From positions 3,596,001 through 3,660,000 of the forward strand of contig NZ_CP108529.1 in NCBI RefSeq assembly GCF_036002945.1: a DNA stretch of 64,000 nucleotides, read 5' to 3'. The notes under the pieces were generated by a model, which was not told where the DNA came from, searched no databases, and saw only the letters and a list, made by a program, of their open reading frames with translations. Both the position numbers and the translations under genes were made by a program. The DNA comes from Streptomyces sp. NBC_01224. Lineage in GTDB: Bacteria; Actinomycetota; Actinomycetes; Streptomycetales; Streptomycetaceae. This document shows, piece after piece, positions 61,816-64,000 of the stretch (position 1 is its first letter; each line of letters begins with the position of its first letter).

Positions 61816-62715
61816 ATGAAGGTCCTGCCTTTCCTTCCCCTATTGCTGCGCCGGCCGTGTCTGTGCTGCGCCCGGCTGTCATCCGCGCTGCTCAAGGCCA
61901 CCGCACTCGAACTGGTGGTGCTCGCCGGGCATGTGCTCCTCTACCCCACCGGCATCGCCGGGGAGCGACGGCCCCCGCAGCGCGCGGCAGAACCGACCAC
62001 CACACCCCCCACCGCCCCGGCCAGCACCTCCGCCCTCCCCGCCGAGGGCGGCGAGCGGCCGCCCGTCGTGCTCCTGCACGGCTTCATCGACAACCGCTCG
62101 GTCTTCGTCCTGCTCCGCCGCTCCCTCGCCCGGCACGGCTGGCGCCATCTGGAGTCGCTCAACTACTCGCCGCTGACCTGCGACATCCGTACGGCGGCCG
62201 AGCTGCTCGGGCGGCACGTCGAGGAGATCTGCGCCCGCACCGGACACCACCGGGTCGACATCGTCGGGCACAGCCTCGGCGGCCTGATCGCCCGCTATTA
62301 CGTACAGCGGCTGGGCGGTGACCAGCGGGTCCGCACCCTGGTCACCCTCGGCACACCGCACGGGGGCACGTCCGTCGCCCCACTGGCCAGCGCTCACCCC
62401 ATCGTGCGCCAGATGCGTACGGGCTCCGCGCCGATCGAGGAACTGCGCAGGCCGGCGCCCGGCTGCCGCACCCGGTTCGTGAGCTTCTGGAGCGAGCTGG
62501 ACCGGGTGATCGTCCCGGCCGAGGCGGCCTGCATCGACCATCCGGATCTCGACGCGTTGAACGTACGCGTCAGCGGCATCGGCCATCTCGCGCTCCCGGT
62601 GCACCCCGCTGTCGCCGCCGCGGTCCGGCAGGCGCTGGAATCCCGCGAATCGATGATCGAAGCCACAGGAACCACCGGAACAACAGGGGCAGCAGGGGCC
62701 GCTTCGGTGGCTTGA
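61816..62715 (+). CDS. Secreted or membrane-anchored lipase/alpha-beta hydrolase
   Basis: About 299 residues. A hydrophobic N-terminus (LELVVLAGHVLLYPTGIAG after a Cys-containing segment) serves as an anchor. The oxyanion region is VVLLHGFIDNRSVFVLL. The nucleophile elbow is DIVGHSLGGLIARYYVQRLG, and the acid and His follow (LDRVIVPAEAA, VSGIGHLALPVHPAV). It fits triacylglycerol lipases or esterases of the LipA/EstA type. The ATG at 61816 has a perfect AGGAGG six bases upstream. The C-terminal tail is repetitive (TGTTGTTGAAGAA). Confidence 0.88.
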   Translation: MKVLPFLPLLLRRPCLCCARLSSALLKATALELVVLAGHVLLYPTGIAGERRPPQRAAEPTTTPPTAPASTSALPAEGGERPPVVLLHGFIDNRSVFVLLRRSLARHGWRHLESLNYSPLTCDIRTAAELLGRHVEEICARTGHHRVDIVGHSLGGLIARYYVQRLGGDQRVRTLVTLGTPHGGTSVAPLASAHPIVRQMRTGSAPIEELRRPAPGCRTRFVSFWSELDRVIVPAEAACIDHPDLDALNVRVSGIGHLALPVHPAVAAAVRQALESRESMIEATGTTGTTGAAGAASVA

Positions 62716-62965
62716 CCAGACTGGCCCGGCCTCACCGCACTCCGCCGGAGGCCCAAAAAAATAGAACGCGTTTCGAACATAGAGCCAAGGCTGTGTGGAC
62801 AGCCCGTCGAAAGACGGCCGATTGCCCGTTTCCTGAGCCACCCGAGCCTGCCGAAGATTGTCGACGTCACGTACCGCCGGGTACAGTCGCGGCCACTGCT
62901 CCCCCTGGGATCCCTCCACCGGACCCCAGACCACAGGTCCTGCTGCCGAGGCGAGAGAGAAGTTG
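62716..62965 (+). promoter_or_regulatory. Structured leader of the final gene
   Basis: An AT-rich tract (62756-62764) is followed by two adjacent hairpins: GGCTGT-GTGG-ACAGCC (62789-62804) and CCGTC-GAAA-GACGG (62804-62817), the second with a GNRA-type loop. A further stem, CTGGGATCC with GGACCCCAG at eight of nine positions, lies near 62905-62930. The leader could be 150 nt or more. I found no match to the c-di-AMP (ydaO) riboswitch consensus I remember. Confidence 0.5.
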
Positions 62966-64000
62966 GTGAACGACCAGCACCCCCACGCCGGGTACGCCGG
63001 ATACGACAGCCAAGCCACCGGCGGCTTCGACAGCGACCCGCTCTTCGGTTCCCTTCCCGGCAGCTACGACGGCACGTACGGCAGCGGCTACGACACCGGC
63101 CAGGCCGGGTACAGCGGCCAGTACGACTCCACGCAGTGGGACACGGGTGCACACGCCACCACCTCGTACGACGCCTACGCCCCGTACGCAGCGGAGTCCC
63201 AGCAGTACGCCGCGGGCCCCACGTACGACACCACAGCCACCTGGACGCCCGGAGCCGACTACGGCACGGCAGCGACCACGGCCGCCACCGCTACCGCTAC
63301 CGCCACCTTCGCCGAAATTCCGGCCCAGGGCGGCGCCCCGGACGCCACGGGCCAGTGGGACACCAACAGCTGGTACCAGACCGGCCAGTGGGCGACGACC
63401 GACACGGCCGCGCACGACACCGGCGCGTACGACGCCACCGCCTGGAACACCGGCGCCACGCCCGAGCAGGAACAGCAAACCGCGCAAACGTTGCACGAGG
63501 CTCTAGCGACACACGAGGCATACGAAGCACGAGAGGCGCACCAGGCGCACGAGGCGCACGAGGCGCACCAGTCGTACGAGTCCTATGCCGACCAGGACTC
63601 CTTCGACCCGTACGAGCCTCAGCGCACCGCCGAGTTCAGCCTCCCGGAGACGGGGGCGGAGGCTGACTTCGACACCGACGTGCGCGAAGCCGCCGCCGAC
63701 GACACGGCCGACGCCGCGCCCGACACCCACCGTCCCATCGGACGCCCCGCCACCCGCAGCGGTGGCGGCGGCAGTCGCAGTCGGCGGCGTTCCCCCGCAA
63801 AGCGTTCCGCGCTCCTCACCGTCGCCATTCCCTCCGCCTGCGTGATGAGCGTGGCCGGTATCGCCGCGGCTTCCGTCAGTGGAATGGGCGGCGAGGACAA
63901 GAAGGACAACAACACCACGATGGCGGCCGCCGACCCCGGCTCCGTCAAGCCGGTCGCCGCCAACAACAAGCTGGACACCCAACTCGCCAACCTCAGCGCC
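62966..64000 (+). CDS. Large low-complexity single-pass protein, probably a secreted M23-type peptidase (cut off by the window end)
   Basis: 345 codons are visible. The N-terminal 220 residues are disordered and rich in Tyr, Asp, Gly, Thr and Ala (YAGYDSQATGGFDSDPLFGS). They include an Ala-Thr run and a His/Glu/Ala stretch (AHQAHEAHEAHQSYE). A basic patch (GGGGSRSRRRSPAKRS) precedes a membrane segment (LLTVAIPSACVMSVAGIAAA). The downstream domain lies outside the window. In related Streptomyces, as I recall, this protein ends in a peptidase M23 domain that cuts peptidoglycan. The GTG at 62966 has GAGAGAGA upstream. Confidence 0.7.
   Translation, partial: MNDQHPHAGYAGYDSQATGGFDSDPLFGSLPGSYDGTYGSGYDTGQAGYSGQYDSTQWDTGAHATTSYDAYAPYAAESQQYAAGPTYDTTATWTPGADYGTAATTAATATATATFAEIPAQGGAPDATGQWDTNSWYQTGQWATTDTAAHDTGAYDATAWNTGATPEQEQQTAQTLHEALATHEAYEAREAHQAHEAHEAHQSYESYADQDSFDPYEPQRTAEFSLPETGAEADFDTDVREAAADDTADAAPDTHRPIGRPATRSGGGGSRSRRRSPAKRSALLTVAIPSACVMSVAGIAAASVSGMGGEDKKDNNTTMAAADPGSVKPVAANNKLDTQLANLSA

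Noticed and set aside
62716..62965. c-di-AMP (ydaO) riboswitch before the last gene
   Set aside because: Known conserved sequence blocks, as I remember them, are missing; only generic hairpins are found.

Overview
The window is a piece of a high-GC actinomycete chromosome, almost certainly Streptomyces. The evidence is the strong G/C bias at third codon positions, many GTG and some TTG starts, purine-rich ribosome binding sites, and a gene order (sdhCDAB, carboxypeptidase/YihY, trpS, mdh, folD, purH-purN, sucC-sucD, icmB) that matches, as I remember it, the SCO48xx core region of S. coelicolor. There are no rRNA or tRNA genes, no CRISPR array and no biosynthetic gene cluster.

Layout. 1-6.8 kb: a truncated LuxR-type regulator, a YtcJ-type amidohydrolase, two membrane/unknown proteins, a secreted GH20 hexosaminidase and an OHCU decarboxylase of purine breakdown that appears to start at CTG. 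7-10.5 kb: succinate dehydrogenase sdhCDAB, closed by a strong hairpin. 10.6-15.1 kb: small membrane proteins, a frameshifted gene, a MarR/MFS divergent pair sharing a 33-bp dyad, and a three-gene operon ending in a TetR gene, preceded by two perfect 14-bp palindromes. 15.1-23.1 kb: a lone solute-binding protein, a metallophosphoesterase, cell-wall enzymes and a dprE1-dprE2 pair. 23.1-30.3 kb: RNA-ligase-like protein, trpS, rocD, a YgiB/YgiC-like lipoprotein plus ATP-grasp pair and two transporters or acyltransferases. 30.3-33.7 kb: a decayed accessory island holding pieces of a response regulator, a scrambled FG-GAP protein, an IS701-type transposase fragment and a broken tyrosine recombinase. 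33.7-51.1 kb: MocR regulator, AhpD-like protein, PEP-mutase-like protein, B12 radical SAM protein, mdh, folD, purH/purN, a membrane-anchored sigma-like protein and sucCD.

51.4-60.5 kb holds the most interesting unit: a MoxR ATPase, a DUF5682 protein and a VWA protein translationally coupled by ATGA overlaps on the minus strand, facing a SWIM zinc-finger protein and a HEAT-repeat-like DUF5691 protein on the plus strand. It looks like the actinobacterial counterpart of the uncharacterised E. coli yehLMPQ locus. The DUF5682 protein has features reminiscent of the TraB/TIKI superfamily, which suggests an enzymatic effector handled by a MoxR-VWA chaperone pair. The window ends with icmB, a lipase, and the start of a large low-complexity membrane protein that is probably an M23 peptidase.

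Metabolically the window carries three TCA-cycle blocks (sdhCDAB, mdh, sucCD), one-carbon/purine synthesis (folD, purN, purH), purine catabolism, and isobutyryl-CoA mutase small subunit. Convergent gene pairs are often separated by long perfect hairpins that probably act as bidirectional terminators. All family assignments are from reading translations and recalled family motifs; nothing was searched against a database.
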